From: Nepenthes gracilis
Lineage: Eukaryota; Streptophyta; Magnoliopsida; Caryophyllales; Nepenthaceae
Direction of reading: 5' to 3'
Length of the DNA: 64,000 bases
NCBI GenBank assembly: GCA_033239525.1
Contig: BSYO01000026.1
Span: forward strand, 5,394,001 to 5,458,000
Shown one piece after another: positions 1 to 11,765 of this stretch. Under the pieces are notes generated by a model that searched no databases, was not told the DNA's origin, and worked only from the letters and a program-made list of their open reading frames with translations. Within the stretch, counting starts at the first letter, position 1. Each line of letters begins with the position of its first letter. The position numbers were made by a program, and so were the translations under genes.

Positions 1-214
1 GATGAAATCGATAGCAATAAACTGCGTTGCATTGCACATCAAATTCAGTTACTAAATGGGCATTTGATTTTTTTTTTTTCCGAATATTGAAAATTATTAT
101 AGAAAAAAGGGTATAGTTTATAACTAATGTTAAAGGCAAATCTGCCGTAATATTTGAAAAAGTTGTTTAAAAAAACCAAAAATAATAAATAGAAAATATC
201 TAAAAACATTTTAA

Positions 215-552
215 AAAGTTATTTGATTGAAATAAATCTGTAGTATTTTAAATTGAGTCTAAAATTAAATAATTCCCCAATAAAATCCAAATTTTAAGGA
301 GTTTCTAAATGTTTAGAATATAATCAATTAACTTTATCATGATGCCATCAAGATTTGATGACACTGAGCAAAGAAAAAACTGGGGCAGACATACACCATG
401 GCAAATAGTAAATTTCAAATTAAATATTACCGTTGCAATATACGAGAGAAATCAGAAGGAGGTAAATAACGAGCACTGCTACAGCCATCTTGGTTGAAGA
501 CTCCATACTTCAGCTTTTTGATTTTACAATGGAGAAGGAGAACAGAAGAACC

Positions 553-583
<31 letters not shown>

Positions 584-2720
584 TTTTTTTTTTTTATGAA
601 ATTTAGTCCTTAAATATTACCATATCTAAACGCATGGCGTAGAACTTTTGAATAACAAATTTCATATATCATTAATTGCTTGCTTAAGTTAAGAGGTAGA
701 GACATTTCGAAATATAGTAAAAAGTCAAGTTATATCATAGCAAAATTAATTATGAAACAACACTAGCCATTTTTACAATAGTACTCAATTTAATTCATTT
801 TTAAGATGTGTGATGGTTATATTAATTTTTTAAATAATTCTTAATATTTTAGAAATATGATATTCCTAATATATTATACAATTTTATGAAAACTCAATTA
901 TTTATTTCAGCTGTTATCCAAAGGAGACTTTTACCTCGCATTTATTGAATATATTGATAGATGAACTCAAAAGGAATATTATTAGTGTGTTCGAAATGTG
1001 TTTTAGTTTGAAAAAGTCAACATATGAAAGATTTAAAAAATCTTAATAATTTATTAATTTAATAGCTTATTATCTGATAGTTTGGTTACTATGTCTGGGT
1101 AGTAACATACAAATAAAAATTAATTATGGCTAAGGTGTGGCATCTATAATGAGACGATGAGAGCGTAAGTTGTGGGCATAATATGACTTATGTTGAGAAG
1201 ATAAAATCATAAATCACCGGTATAAAAATAGTCTAATAGATGGTTAAAGTGGATACAATTTGAAATACAGAAAAGGAATTTTGAGAAGAAATATAGTAGA
1301 ATAAAATACTAAAAATTATTATCAAAATATATAAATAAAATTGCAATAGTAGCATATGATTTGAAATCTACCAAATCTGAGAATTAGAAGCCCATAAAAG
1401 CTCTAGATTACATGTTACTAATAAGACTCAATAATCTTCTAAAAATAACTAAAGACTAATTTATTGCTTTACTACTAGCTTGTATTACAAGATTTAATTA
1501 AGATTCATTTAAAGTTGTCCTATGTTGTAAGATTGTTGAGTGCTGATTCTTCAATGCTATTTATCACCTCAATATGAATTATCATATCATCATAATTAGT
1601 TACCACATCATCAAAAGAAGTATCATCATGGACTTGGACCGTATCAAAAGCATTTGATGGTTGATGCTGTATTGTAGAATTTGTGTTTTGTAGAAAGTGC
1701 TCTATGAGGAAGACTAATAAAGAGAACTACCAAAAACAGACATAAAATCCAAAAAAAAAAAAAAATGATACACATAAAATTTAAAAGAAATTAGAGTCTC
1801 TTATAAACATATATCACACATACAAAAACAACCCAGACTTTTATATTAATATAGCATTCATATGTAATCTTTCCTTAACATTTCCCCAATTTCTAGCATA
1901 ATGATTATTGTCACATTATTCAATTTTGTTCATTGCAGAGGCCGTTGAAGTGGCAAAGCTATCGTCAAATCTGTCTATTGCAGGTTATTCAAATGATATA
2001 ACATTTGCAACAAAATGCAAAATCAGTGATTTTTCCATCTACCTTTTCCATTTGAACTATAAAGTTGGCCAACATTTACGGAAATAACATTAAATGTGTA
2101 AAATTTTACCATACATTACCCTAAAAATGCTATTTTTCATAATTTAAATTCATAACATGCCCGTCGTAAAAGAATTATGAAACATCAAATAGCCACTATC
2201 CCAAAAATTTTGTTGTGCCATGTCTTTTCTTTTCACTTAATTCAAAGATAAGAAATTATCTCTTTTTTAATGATACAAGTTTCCTTATATACTTAAATTT
2301 AACTTGATTAGACTCATTAAATTCTTTCAATGAGACTTTCGTTTTACAAAAATAATTTTACTATTGAGCTAAAAATATAGAAAGTAAAAAAAAAAATTGT
2401 AAACTTAGGCTTAAAAGATTATAAAATTTTAATATTTTGACTTTTATAGTATATTATTTAATATGAGTATAAGAAGTTTGATAATATTTAACCACAAATA
2501 TATTGTCAAGGGTCAATATTACCTTTTGCGGTCCATTTTCGTTGTTCTAAGTCTTTAAAGACTTGCAGTTTTCTTCTTTGCCTAACCAATTTGACTAACC
2601 AATTTATGTAATGTCAAGAAATAGGATAAAATTCAATTAATTAAATTCCATATCTAACCTTGAGGCAATCAATTCAAACTAGATGTCCGAATTGGATAAA
2701 TATTTAATTGTTAGGTAATG
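215..2720. repeat. Segmental duplication, copy A
   Basis: This stretch aligns by eye, in the same order, with pieces of 28.7-40.7 kb (copy B). Matching landmarks are the TTTAGAATATAATCAATTAA block (about 311 and 29621), the block around 630 matching 30840, the one around 1080 matching 38985, and the one around 1850 matching 39750. Similarity fades near 2720 and 40735. Copy A lacks the solo LTR, the ndhH fragment and the Copia element present in B, so it represents the unoccupied sites. I see no coding capacity in it. Boundaries are approximate. Confidence 0.8.
558..583. repeat. (TAA)n microsatellite
   Basis: About eight TAA units followed by a T run. It lies at the position where copy B carries the plastid ndhH insertion (B reads CCATATA, then ndhH, then ATATAATAACAAG). 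Confidence 0.85.
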
Positions 2721-3874
2721 TCTAAAAACAAATTGAACTAGAACCCTTTTAGGTTTTTTATCCCTTAAAGTGGAAAAAATAAAAATTTTAGTAATATTAA
2801 TATAATTGATAACTAATTATGTTAATGAAATAATTCACAGATAACCATTTAAATCACAATTATTGAACCACAGTTTAGCTTATAGACATTTGGAAAAAAA
2901 AAAATATTTAACTATTAAGTAAGAGAGTAAATATTTTCTAAAACCATATTCCTAAAAACAACAAAAATCTCGTGTCTTTTCCAAAGTTTCAAGTTTCTCA
3001 TCAAACGGTTGTTAGTCTTCAGCAATAATTGGATAGGCAAAGCAGAAGTAGTTTGGCAGTGAAGAGAACGGGGGCAAGGATAGGTTACCCGTGACTAGTG
3101 CGTGCTGGCTACTAATTCAGAGAAAAAGTCCAACCATCGAGTCCAAGGAGTCGAAAGAAAGTAGATGCTGCTTGAGAACTTAGGAAAAATAATGGGAATG
3201 TGTATAATAATGTTTCGGTAAAATATGGCTTGGGTTTAAGTTTAGGGCACAACCCACCAAATTCTATTAAAAACTCTCAAATTTTGGCATTATTAAACTA
3301 AAAATATGGCCAAAACGGATAAGATGAGCCCAATTTGTGATGTACCATGTATAGTTTCATTTGATATGAGTTTATCTAACATATTTTATATGCATATTTT
3401 ACTGAACTAGAAAGATATAAACACCAAGATTTATTAAGAAATTCTAAGTCAAAATAATTAATAAATAATCAAGATTAAATGAAAATTCGAGTTAAAAATT
3501 TAGTATTGGATCGAAGTGGCTTAAACTCGAGTGATACCTAACGTGTGCTTGATCTACACATGATCATATTTTAGATAAAATTACCACATTTGAAGTACGA
3601 ATGAAATATACTTTTGTATATTTAGTCTAAAATGGTGGCATTTGATACACTAATATTTGGTGCTCACACATGGGCATAAAGAATCCCTCGTGCCTGACCC
3701 ATGTTTGACTAATGTCCATAGGCTAGTCCGTTATACATAGCCTTTGAAGTGGATTTCAGTTCATTTGTTACAAATTATTAAAAGAAGATAGAGAAAGAGA
3801 AGAGAAAAGAGAGAGAAGAAGAACGACAATAAATGAGAAAGTGAAACCAAATTGATTTTACGTAAATACAAACT
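2721..3874. other. AT-rich stretch without a recognisable gene
   Basis: There are no long or family-like reading frames. A purine-rich run (GAGAAAGAGAAGAGAAAAG type) lies near 3785-3845, immediately before the integrase relic. Confidence 0.5.
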
Positions 3875-3875
3875 A

Positions 3876-4075
3876 CTTATATTGAGAAAGTGTATAATTT
3901 GTCAACAAGTGACAATCGAATATAAGAAGCTACCATGTCTTTTACAACCAAGGCCGACTCCCAATTGGAAATTAAAGTACATAATTATAGATTTTGTGAC
4001 AAATTTGCTAAGAATAGTAAAAACTCATGACACAATACGGGTGATCATTGATTAGTTAATTAAATCTGCTCATTT
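3876..4075 (+). pseudogene. Ty3/gypsy integrase, N-terminal half (split relic)
   Basis: The translated frame reads CIICQQVTIEYKKLPCLLQP, then a DFVTNLLR-type stretch and RVIID, then (past a stop) KSAHF. This is the zinc-finger-to-catalytic-core passage of plant Ty3/gypsy integrases (family pattern CQQVK.E...P.GLLQPL, MDFV.GLP, DRLTKSAHF). Integrase would join element cDNA to the host chromosome. The frame carries an in-frame stop, lacks everything upstream in pol, and ends exactly at the CATTT target duplication of the solo LTR that splits it. The continuation resumes at 11766. It is the oldest layer of the local nest. Confidence 0.85.
4071..4075. other. Target-site duplication CATTT, left copy
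   Basis: CATTT immediately precedes the TG start of the solo LTR at 4076 and is repeated at 11766-11770, right after its CA end. Reading across the duplication joins the two halves of the integrase relic. Confidence 0.88.
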
Positions 4076-4199
4076 TGTGAGATTCCGAAATTAAAAAGAC
4101 TTAAAATATGAATAAAATATTGCTACGTGAAATTGTAGTGGCCTTATGCCACTAGAAGGTTGAACCACTTCATGAAAGTGCAAAAGGCCGAAGTAAATA

Positions 4200-4550
4200 A
4201 TGACAGAAATTCAATCGGATGATGATGACCGGTTGGCCGATTTGGAGTAAAAGTGACCGGATTTTGAGTAAGGTTAACCAGAATTTGTAATGTTGATCGG
4301 ATTTTGAAAGATGTTGACCGGCCTTGAATAAAAGAAATGAAATGTTGGTCGGCTTGAACGAAAATGTTGACCGGACTTAAGAAAAGTGATCGAATTTTGA
4401 AGATATTGACCAATCTTGAAAGGAAGAATGAAGCATTGGCAGGCTTGAGTAGAACTCGACTTTTAGGTGAAAAGTTAAAACTGACACTGCATATATTTGA
4501 ACTCGGCTTAATTAGAATAAGAAATACTGACCAAAAATTTGACCGATAAA
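4200..4550. repeat. Degenerate TTGACCGG-type minisatellite in LTR
   Basis: Short units built around GTTGACCGG...TTGAA recur irregularly, with spacings of a few tens of bases (for example near 4270, 4315, 4350, 4368). Apparent reading frames on both strands here are by-products of the repetition. Confidence 0.6.
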
Positions 4551-5042
4551 CTAATGGTAACTAAAGATAAAAGTAAACCATACTATTTAGTTGGAATCTA
4601 ACTAGGCGACAACCAAATGGAGTAAGTAAACTAACCTAATTACTCCCACATACCCTCTGGAAAATAGTACCGAACAAGTCACCTACCCTCACTTACTCCA
4701 CCTATCCCCTCCTCTTCTTATACCGGGCTCCAATTGAGGGATGCGTGTGAGTTTCTGGCACGAAGGAAGAATAATGAGCGAAGAAGAAGAAGGGAAGAAC
4801 TTTGAGGCAGCTAGAGTGGACAGTCAGGTAAGTGGACCTCGGACGTTACTCTTTAAGTTCATACTTTAAGAATATTGCAAGTGTACTCTCCGTTTTTAAG
4901 TTCATGATTTGATACAAGAATACTCACCCCTGTTTTTAAAGTTTATGATTATGCATGTTTGCGAAACTAGTATATCTGATATTCTTATGAAATTATGTTT
5001 TAGTATGTATGATATTTGTTTTGTTAATCGCATGTTTAAAAG

Positions 5043-6000
5043 TGTTAGAGATATTTGTCTAATTGGCATATTCCGTGACCATATGTATTATTGTATTGAT
5101 ATCAGATTCGGTCCGCCTTCCAGTCGCTTGAGCCCATCCAAAGACTGCCCGCTCGCCATGAGCTCGATTTCCGCTCGAGCGCAAAAACCAGTAGGGTGGC
5201 CGCTCGCCTATCGCTCGCTAGCCGCTCGAGCCGAAAATCTAGTAGGTTGCCCGCTCGCTGCCCGCCCTCCGTCCGCTCGAGCGCCGGTGCAACGGGCAGA
5301 TTTTTTGAACGCATTTTTGGCTCCAATATGAATTCATACCTTATTTTCTTGAAACCCTAAGCACGCCATAGCCTTTGTTTACATCTGGTGAAGCCATTAA
5401 ACTTGAGAAGAAAGCCATACATGCTTCATTGATTTAGCTTCTCTTGAGAAAACCAAAAGACACATCTTTGAGCTTCATGATCTAAGGAGTTTTCTCACCA
5501 TTTTTCTTTTTCTTTTTCCATTCAAACCTTCATTCTTCTACCTTCGTTGGAGATGTTGGTTCGTGAAGAAGGAGATCCGATCATGGTTGGCACTTCAAGT
5601 GGCACGAGAGGGAAGATTGACGTGAAGACCGGAAGGAGTCCGGTTCCGTTAATCCAAGGAGTTCCTTGGTAGGGATCACGTGACCGGAGTAAGTCGGCTA
5701 GGTTAGCGCGTCGTTACCACCCGGTCTGTAAGTTGATTTTCATAGTGCATTGCTTCCCTGGCCGTTGAAGCCCGGAGTGTTTTTCTCGATACCGTGGGTA
5801 TCGAGTTTTCACTTCGTCACCAAAAAATTGAGTCTTTATCTTTATTACTTACAAGTACTTATATCGTGTATGATTGTTAATCTCGTTAGCATCTAGTATT
5901 AAATATCTTTTACGTGTATTATAAATTTATTATTATTTATTGTTGCTTCCACTTTAATTTTCAGGGTCGAAACTCGTTAGCACCAAAACGTGCTTTTTCA
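5043..6000 (+). repeat. 5' LTR of gag-only Copia copy 1
   Basis: It begins TGTTAGAGATATTTG and ends GTGCTTTTTCA. Compared with the 3' LTR it lacks three blocks: about 30 bp near 5102, about 60 bp of the CG-rich island (including the hairpin) near 5283, and about 10 bp near 5648. The core-promoter site that reads CACTATAAATTC in the 3' LTR is CAATATGAATTC here (about 5324-5335), so the TATA box is lost. The CG-rich island of GCTCGAGC units occupies about 5140-5300. Confidence 0.9.
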
Positions 6001-6014
6001 GTTGGTATCAGAGC
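6001..6014 (+). other. Primer-binding site (initiator tRNA-Met)
   Basis: GTTGGTATCAGAGC directly follows the 5' LTR and contains TGGTATCAGAGC, the standard plant Copia complement of the 3' end of initiator tRNA-Met. Confidence 0.9.
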
Positions 6015-6043
6015 CTCACCCCGATCCGCGACCCCCGATCTAG

Positions 6044-7885
6044 ATGTATACGAGTGGATCACTCTCCGTTCCTTCCTTCTTTGATGGGAGTAACTATGCC
6101 TATTGGAAGGTTCGGATGAGAGCCTTCCTAAAATCTCTAGATGAGCGTGTTTGGGCACGTACCCAAGTTGGGTGGACTCCACCCACTAGTTCCTCAGGCA
6201 ACGAACCAAAAGACCTATCTTCATGGACCAAAGAGGAACTTGATGCATGTAATTGGAATAGTAAGGGGTTACATGCTATTTTTATGGCTGTGTCTCCCGA
6301 TGAGTTTAAGCGAATATCAATGTGTGAGACTTCTAAAGATGTGTGGGACATCCTAGAAATTACTCATGAAGGCACAAAACTTGTTAAAAATTAAAAATTA
6401 TAAATGCTCACCACTGGATTCGAAGAGATAAAAATGAAAGATGATGAGACCTTTGATGAGTTCTATGCTCAATTGAATGATATAGTGAACTCCACATTTA
6501 ATTTAGGAGAACGAATCCCGAAAAATAGAGTGGTTAGAAAAGTTCTTAGATCACTTCCTGAACGATTTAGACCTAAGGTCACTGCTATTGAAGAAAGCAA
6601 AGACCATGATAAAATGAATATCGAAGAACTTGTAGGATCCCTACAAACTTATGAGCACACCTTGCCACAGTCAAGAAAAAACAAATCTCTTGCTCTAAAA
6701 TCATGTAGGGAAGAGCGAAATTGGGATTCCGATGAAGAATCGTGTAGTGATGACGATTTTTCATTATTTGTGAAGAATTTTAAGAAGTTTTTAATGAAAA
6801 ATAAATCTTCATCAAAAAAACAGGATGTGGACTTAAAACATTCACCGAAAATTGAGAAGAAAGACCGACGTGAACTCAAGGACTACAAATCAAAATCGAC
6901 TCAAGGAGTTCAATGTCATGAATGTAAAGGTTTTGGCCACTATCGGGCTGAATGCCCAAACCTTAAACGCCAACAAGGTCAAGCATTTAAAGTTAATGTG
7001 ACCCTTAGTGATGACGAAGAAGAAGAGGATGAAAAATACTCTGACGATGGCCCTGTCAAGTACATGGCTTTTATGACCTCTATGTGTGACCATTCAAGAG
7101 AAAAAACGTTAATCACTCGATGACTCGTGGATGAGTCAAGTTGAATCTGATGGCCTTCAAGAAGCATATGACAAACTGTTTAGGTATCCTTGAAAGTAAA
7201 TAAACAAAATAAAACTTTAAACAAGAGGGTCATCGCGTTGGAACAAGAAAAATTAGTCCATCAATCCGAGTTAGATTCTAAAATTCAAGAAATTGAGAAT
7301 CTGAAAGTCTCATTTGCTAAGCAACTCACAACTTTAGAATCTGAACTTGAGGCTTCTCGAAAAGATCTAAAACAATTCTTGAATGGGTCCACAAAATTAA
7401 ATCATATGCTCGGGTTGGGAAAAATTGGTGGAAATAAATAGGGTCTGGGGTATGTTGTGAATTTTGTACAAACTAATGTGAAACCTAAAACTGTGTTTAT
7501 TCCCGCAACGAAAATTTCTCACAATCATGCCCACACACCCAAAGTCATCAAGGCCGTGCCTCAACGTGTGAATAACAGATTTGGCTCATCTAATCTAGGT
7601 AATCACAAGGCTATGAACAATTCTTCCACCCCTAAGTTTGTGCCTACCTATCATGCATGTGAGAAAGTTGGTCACATTCGTCCACGGTGCTACACCATGA
7701 ATCTTTTGCACAACCAAAGACCAGGGCTAAACATAAATAAACTTGTTGATCACCTTCAATATTTGGATGCACAAGTTAAAAGTTTGAATGCAAAAGTATA
7801 TTCAGTGAGACAAGTTTGGGTTAAGAAAAGTGAGCTACATTACCCCTTGGCCATTCGTGACAAAAAGGGGGAGATAAATATTTGA
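6044..7885 (+). pseudogene. gag: Degraded Copia gag polyprotein
   Basis: Gag would form the particle that packages element RNA. The first ATG after the primer-binding site opens with a SGSLSVPSFFDGSNYAYWK-type start, typical of Copia gag (UBN2/DUF4219 family). Stops or frameshifts near 6392, 7123 and 7441 break it into four pieces. The second piece has the gag core (DETFDEFYAQLNDIV, then LRSLPERFRP) and a zinc knuckle CHECKGFGHYRAEC at about 6914-6955 (C-x2-C-x4-H-x4-C). Piece three is coiled-coil-like (repeated leucine/glutamate heptads). Piece four has a second knuckle-like motif at about 7654-7690 in which the first Cys is Tyr. Gag runs straight into the PPT region with no protease or pol. 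Confidence 0.88.
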
Positions 7886-8295
7886 TTCACTTTGATAGGG
7901 GGAGCTTAGGGGAGACGGAGCGGAGCCCGCTTATTTTGGGGCTTTCAATTTATTATTACTGTTAGGGGGAGTATTGATTATTTTTGTTAAGGGGAGAATT
8001 GATGTAAGTTATATTGATGTATGTACCATGCATGTTGTTATGTTGTTTTTTTTTTTTTTTTTTTTGCTTTGTTGGTACTAACCTTGCTTGACCAGAAAAC
8101 TAAAGTACACAGGCTGTCAATGCAAGTTTTCATCCGCTCGCCTCAGCAGTTCTCGTATAGCTATTTATTTTTTTGTGTATCACTAGGTGTAGGTTTTCAT
8201 GTACACGGATTTTATCTCGGTGGTGTCTGAACCCGTGATTCACTCGTATTTATTTATTTTCTGAGTTTTGTCACGGAATTGCCAAAGGGGGAGAT
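7868..8295 (+). other. Repeated polypurine motifs and PPT of copy 1
   Basis: AAAAAGGGGGAGAT (about 7862-7875), AGGGGGAG (about 7898), AGGGGGAG (about 7963) and AAGGGGAG (about 7989) precede the final tract CCAAAGGGGGAGAT, which ends at 8295 beside the 3' LTR. Multiple PPT-like copies before the 3' LTR are a reported Sirevirus trait. A long T run (about 8045-8065) also lies here. Confidence 0.75.
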
Positions 8296-9350
8296 TGTTA
8301 GAGACATTTGTCTAATTGGCATATTCCGTGACCATATGTATTATTGTATTGATGTCGGGTTGTGGGTTGTCGGGTTAAAGCCCATTCGGTCTGCCTTCCA
8401 GTCGCTCGAGCCCATCCAAAGACTGCCCGCTCGCCATGAGCTCGATTCCCGCTCGAGCGCAAAAACCAGTAGGGTGGCCGCTCGCCTATCGCTCGCTAGC
8501 CGCTTGAGCCAAAAATCCAGTAGGTTGCCCACTCGCTGCCTGCCCTCCGTCCACTCGAGCGCCCGTAGGGTTTCTCACGAAACCCTACGGCCGCCCGCCG
8601 CGCGCTCGAGCCCCGCTTGAGCGCCGGTGCAACGGGCAGATTTTTTGAACGCGTTTTTGGCTCCACTATAAATTCATACCTTATTTTCTTGAAACCCTAA
8701 GCACGCCACAGCCTTTGTTTACATCTGGTGAAGCCATTAAACTTGAGAAGAAAGCCTTACATGCTTCATTGATTTAGCTTATCTTGAGAAAACCAAAAGA
8801 CACATCTTTGAGCTTCATGATCTAAGAAGTTTTCTCACCATTTTTCTTTTTCTTTTTCCATTCAAACCTTCATTCTTCTACCTTCGTTGGAGACGTTGGT
8901 TCGTGAGGAAGGAGATCCGATCGTGGTTGGCACTTCAAGTGGCACAAGAGGGAAGATTGACGTGAAGACCGGAAGGAGTCCGGTTCCGTTGCCGCGGGCA
9001 AATCCAAGGAGTTCCTTGGTAGGGATCACGTAACGGGAGTAAGTCGGCTAGGTTAGCGCGTCGTTACCACCCGGTCTGTAAGTTAATTTTCATAGTGCAT
9101 TGCTTCCCTTGCCGTTGAAGCCCGGAGTATTTTTTTCGAGACCGTGGGTATCGAGTTTTCACTTCGTCACCAAAAAATTGAGTCTTTATCTTTATTACTT
9201 ACAAGTACTTATATCGTGCATGATTGTTAATCTCGTTAGCATTTAGTATTAAATATCTTTTACATGTATTAGATATTTTTTATTATTTATGGTTGCTTCC
9301 GCTTTAATTTTTGGGGTCGAAACTCATTAGCACCAAAACGTGCTTTTTCA
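8296..9350 (+). repeat. 3' LTR of gag-only Copia copy 1
   Basis: It begins TGTTAGAGACATTTG and ends GTGCTTTTTCA, followed by AAAAG. It retains the blocks missing from the 5' LTR, including a likely TATA box CTATAAATTC (about 8667-8676). The CG-rich island spans about 8398-8640. Confidence 0.9.
8563..8590. repeat. Perfect hairpin in 3' LTR island
   Basis: CCGTAGGGTTTC, a 4-base TCAC loop, then GAAACCCTACGG: a 12-bp perfect stem containing the AAACCCTA telo-box-like string in inverted orientation. The 5' LTR of the same element lacks it. Confidence 0.9.
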
Positions 9351-9449
9351 AAAAGAAACCTTGATATTCATGATGTTAGATTTTATTCTGCTTGAGTATG
9401 ATTATTTGTCAAATTATATGAACTCTGATAATTACATGTTTAAAGAAAA

Positions 9450-10745
9450 GACTTCTAACTTTTTATGAAAAAAAACTCTGGCCTTGGAACTTCGGCTTTT
9501 AATGAAAAAGGACTACGGCTTTTGATAAAAAGAACTCCGGCATTTGTAGAAAAAGAAACTCCAGATTTTGAACTTCGGCTTTTGATGAACAAGCACTTCG
9601 TCCTTTTTAGAAAAAGAATTCCGCCATTTTGATGAAAAAGCACTTCGTCTTTTTTTAGAAAAAGAACTCCGCCATTTTGATGAAAAAGCACTCCGTCCTT
9701 TTAAGAAAAAGAGTCCCGGACTTTTGATGAAAAAGAGCTCCGTCCTTTTGAAGAAAAAGTACTTCGTCCGTATAAGAAAAAGAGCTCCGTCCGTTTGAAG
9801 AAAAAGTACTCCGTCCGTTTAAGAAAAAGAGCTTCGTCCTTTTAAAGAAAAAGTACTCCGTCCTTTTGAAGAAAAAGTACCCTGTCCTTTTAAAAAGAGC
9901 TCCAGCCTTTTTAGAAAAATGAACTCCAGCCTTTGTCAAAAGGAACTCCGACTTTTGAACTCTGGCTTTCAGTAAAAGAAGTCCGACCTTCAGTAAAAAT
10001 AAACTTCGGCTTTTGATCTCCGGTCTCTGTCAAAAATAACTCCGACCTCTATCAAAAAGAACTCCGGCTTTTGAACTCTGACTTTTGTTGATAAAGAACT
10101 CCGACTTTTGAACTCCGACTTTTGTTAAAATGAACTCCGACCTCTGTCAAAAAGAACTCTGACTTTTGTTAAAATGAACTCCGACCTCTGTTAAAAAGAA
10201 CTTCGGCTTTTGTTGATAAATAACTCTGGCTTTTGAACTTCGGCTTTTATGAAAGAGACCTCCGGCTTTCCCTTGAATGCAAAATCAAGTTCGATTTTCC
10301 TTAATAAAAAATCAAGTTCGGCTTCCCTTGAATGCAAAATCAAGTTCAATTTTACTTAATGAAAAATCAGGTTCGGCTTTCCTTGATGCAAAATCAAGTT
10401 CAGTTTTCCTTAATGAAAAATGAAGTTCGGCTTTCCTTAATGAAAAATTGAGTTTGGCCTTCCCTTATATAAAGATGAAGCCGGCCACCTTTGAAGATGA
10501 AAATGAAACCGGCTCCCTTGATGTGAAAAGAGCTCCGACCCTTCCTTGACAAAAATCTAAACTGGCCACCTTAAGCATGGAATCTAACCGGCTTTCCTTT
10601 GTAAGAAAATGAAACCGGCCTTCCTGTGTAAGAAAATGTAACCGACCTTATATCGTACTTTGAAGCCGACTTAAAGTATATGATTTTTGAACTAAGTTCT
10701 GTGATTTGAAACCGGCTTAAAGTATACAATTTTTTAACTGACTTT
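9450..10745. repeat. Minisatellite of CTCCG/CCGGC-CTTTT units in solo LTR
   Basis: There are dozens of diverged units of about 20-35 bp of the type AAAAAGNACTCCGTCCTTTTG, grading rightward into ACTCCGGCTTTTG, TTCGGCTTTCCTTGA and ACCGGCTTTCC variants. It belongs to the right half of the solo LTR 4076-11765. Low-complexity reading frames on the minus strand here (Phe/Lys rich) are artefacts of the repeat. Confidence 0.85.
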
Positions 10746-11765
10746 AAGATATCCGTACACAATCTCTAAAGGGTTAATAGTAATGTCTCTGACTGGTACT
10801 GAAAATAGTTTTAAGTAAACGATAAGAAGAAAATGTTTCTTTTCTGGTTATTATGAACCAGGATTGATATGAAGTCAGGTTAGATTATCCGGCATGCCTT
10901 AGAACGTTATGGTAGTAATCGTAGATAATTCTGTCCATGGAGTTAATGTGGTCCACCCCTCTTTAAGGAGTTATAATATGAGGGTAGCTTTTGTTCTGTT
11001 CTGGTCGGCGCCCCCTTGGATTGGGGAAGGATCTCATGAGGTGGGATAATCCGTTCTATTTATTGCCGTTGATTGTGGGGAGATGTACACAATCTATCCT
11101 CGATTATTCGCCCCCTTCGCTAGTAGGGTCTACTCGTAGGGTCTACTCGTAGGGTCCTTTATTGACAAGGATGAGATTTCTGTAAAATATGGAGGTAAGA
11201 TCGATTTCTGCTTTCTGAAATATTAGTACATTGATCTCTGATTTTCGAAGATCATTTCTGTTTTCTAACAGTTCCGTATACGTCTGCATCATATTTCTAT
11301 TATAAATCACTTCCTATGGCATTTGTAACTTTATGTGTAATATTATCTGTTTTGCTAAGTTATGTTCCGCATACATGTTTTACTATATACCTGCATGTAC
11401 CTTGTTGGGTCTCGACTCACTATTTTCTGTTTTTTACCCTTTAGATGAGATTATAGAATTCGTGCCTGACGAGGAGTAGCTAGAGCTCCGTCTAAGAGAT
11501 TCTATGGATTCCAAAGCATGCTTTGGGAGTTGCCACGGAAGAAGCAGTGGATGTAATGATCTAATTAGAATAGATGGATTTTGAAATTTGAACCTTGTGC
11601 CTATGTGCGCATGAATGAACTTTATGGGAATAAGTTTGAATGCTTTAATAGGTTATTACTTTGACTTCCGCTTCATGTTTTATGGATAATGTGTGTGGTT
11701 CCTAGATGACATTTGTGATCCTGTGTTATCAATAACGGAATAAAAAAAAAAATCGTTCCGTCACA

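Larger units (their letters stand above)
5043..9350 (+). mobile_element. Gag-only Ty1/copia element (Sirevirus-like), copy 1
   Basis: This is a complete insertion: LTR 5043-6000, internal 6001-8295, LTR 8296-9350, TG...CA termini, and perfect AAAAG duplications at 5038-5042 and 9351-9355. The internal region has a primer-binding site complementary to initiator tRNA-Met, a degraded gag and a polypurine tract. There is no protease, integrase or reverse transcriptase. Repeated AGGGGGAG motifs before the 3' LTR, a gag with coiled-coil character and zinc knuckles, and similarity to the pol-bearing element at 31.3-38.9 kb suggest a Sirevirus-type non-autonomous family. A sister copy lies at 54218-58548. 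It is inserted inside the solo LTR 4076-11765. Confidence 0.9.
4076..11765 (+). mobile_element. Long solo LTR (Gypsy-type), interrupted by a Copia element
   Basis: The segment starts TGTGAGATTCCG, ends CGTTCCGTCACA and is flanked by perfect CATTT duplications, so it is a complete LTR insertion with no internal region. Subtracting the nested Copia element and one duplicated AAAAG leaves about 3.4 kb, within the range of long plant Gypsy LTRs. A promoter-like stretch near 4715-4800 (TATACC, then purine-rich leader) precedes the Copia insertion. The right half has a TGACGAGGAG-type motif near 11468, similar in placement to motifs in the other Gypsy LTRs here. It contains two degenerate minisatellites. 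Solo LTRs arise by recombination between the two LTRs of a full element. Confidence 0.85.

Noticed and set aside
4909..5331. 140-residue frame over the left edge of the 5' LTR
   Set aside because: It crosses from flanking DNA into the LTR and its Ala/Arg/Ser-rich part is just the translated GCTCGAGC island. The same artefact appears at 8279-8620, 29223-29558, 31966-32375, 37750-38239 and 54974-55291.
7898..8295. AGGGGGAG repeats as a CRISPR-like or regulatory array
   Set aside because: Spacing is irregular, the motif is the polypurine tract itself, and the host is a plant.
9455..9939. Minus-strand Phe/Lys-rich frames
   Set aside because: Translation of the minisatellite units; no independent coding evidence.
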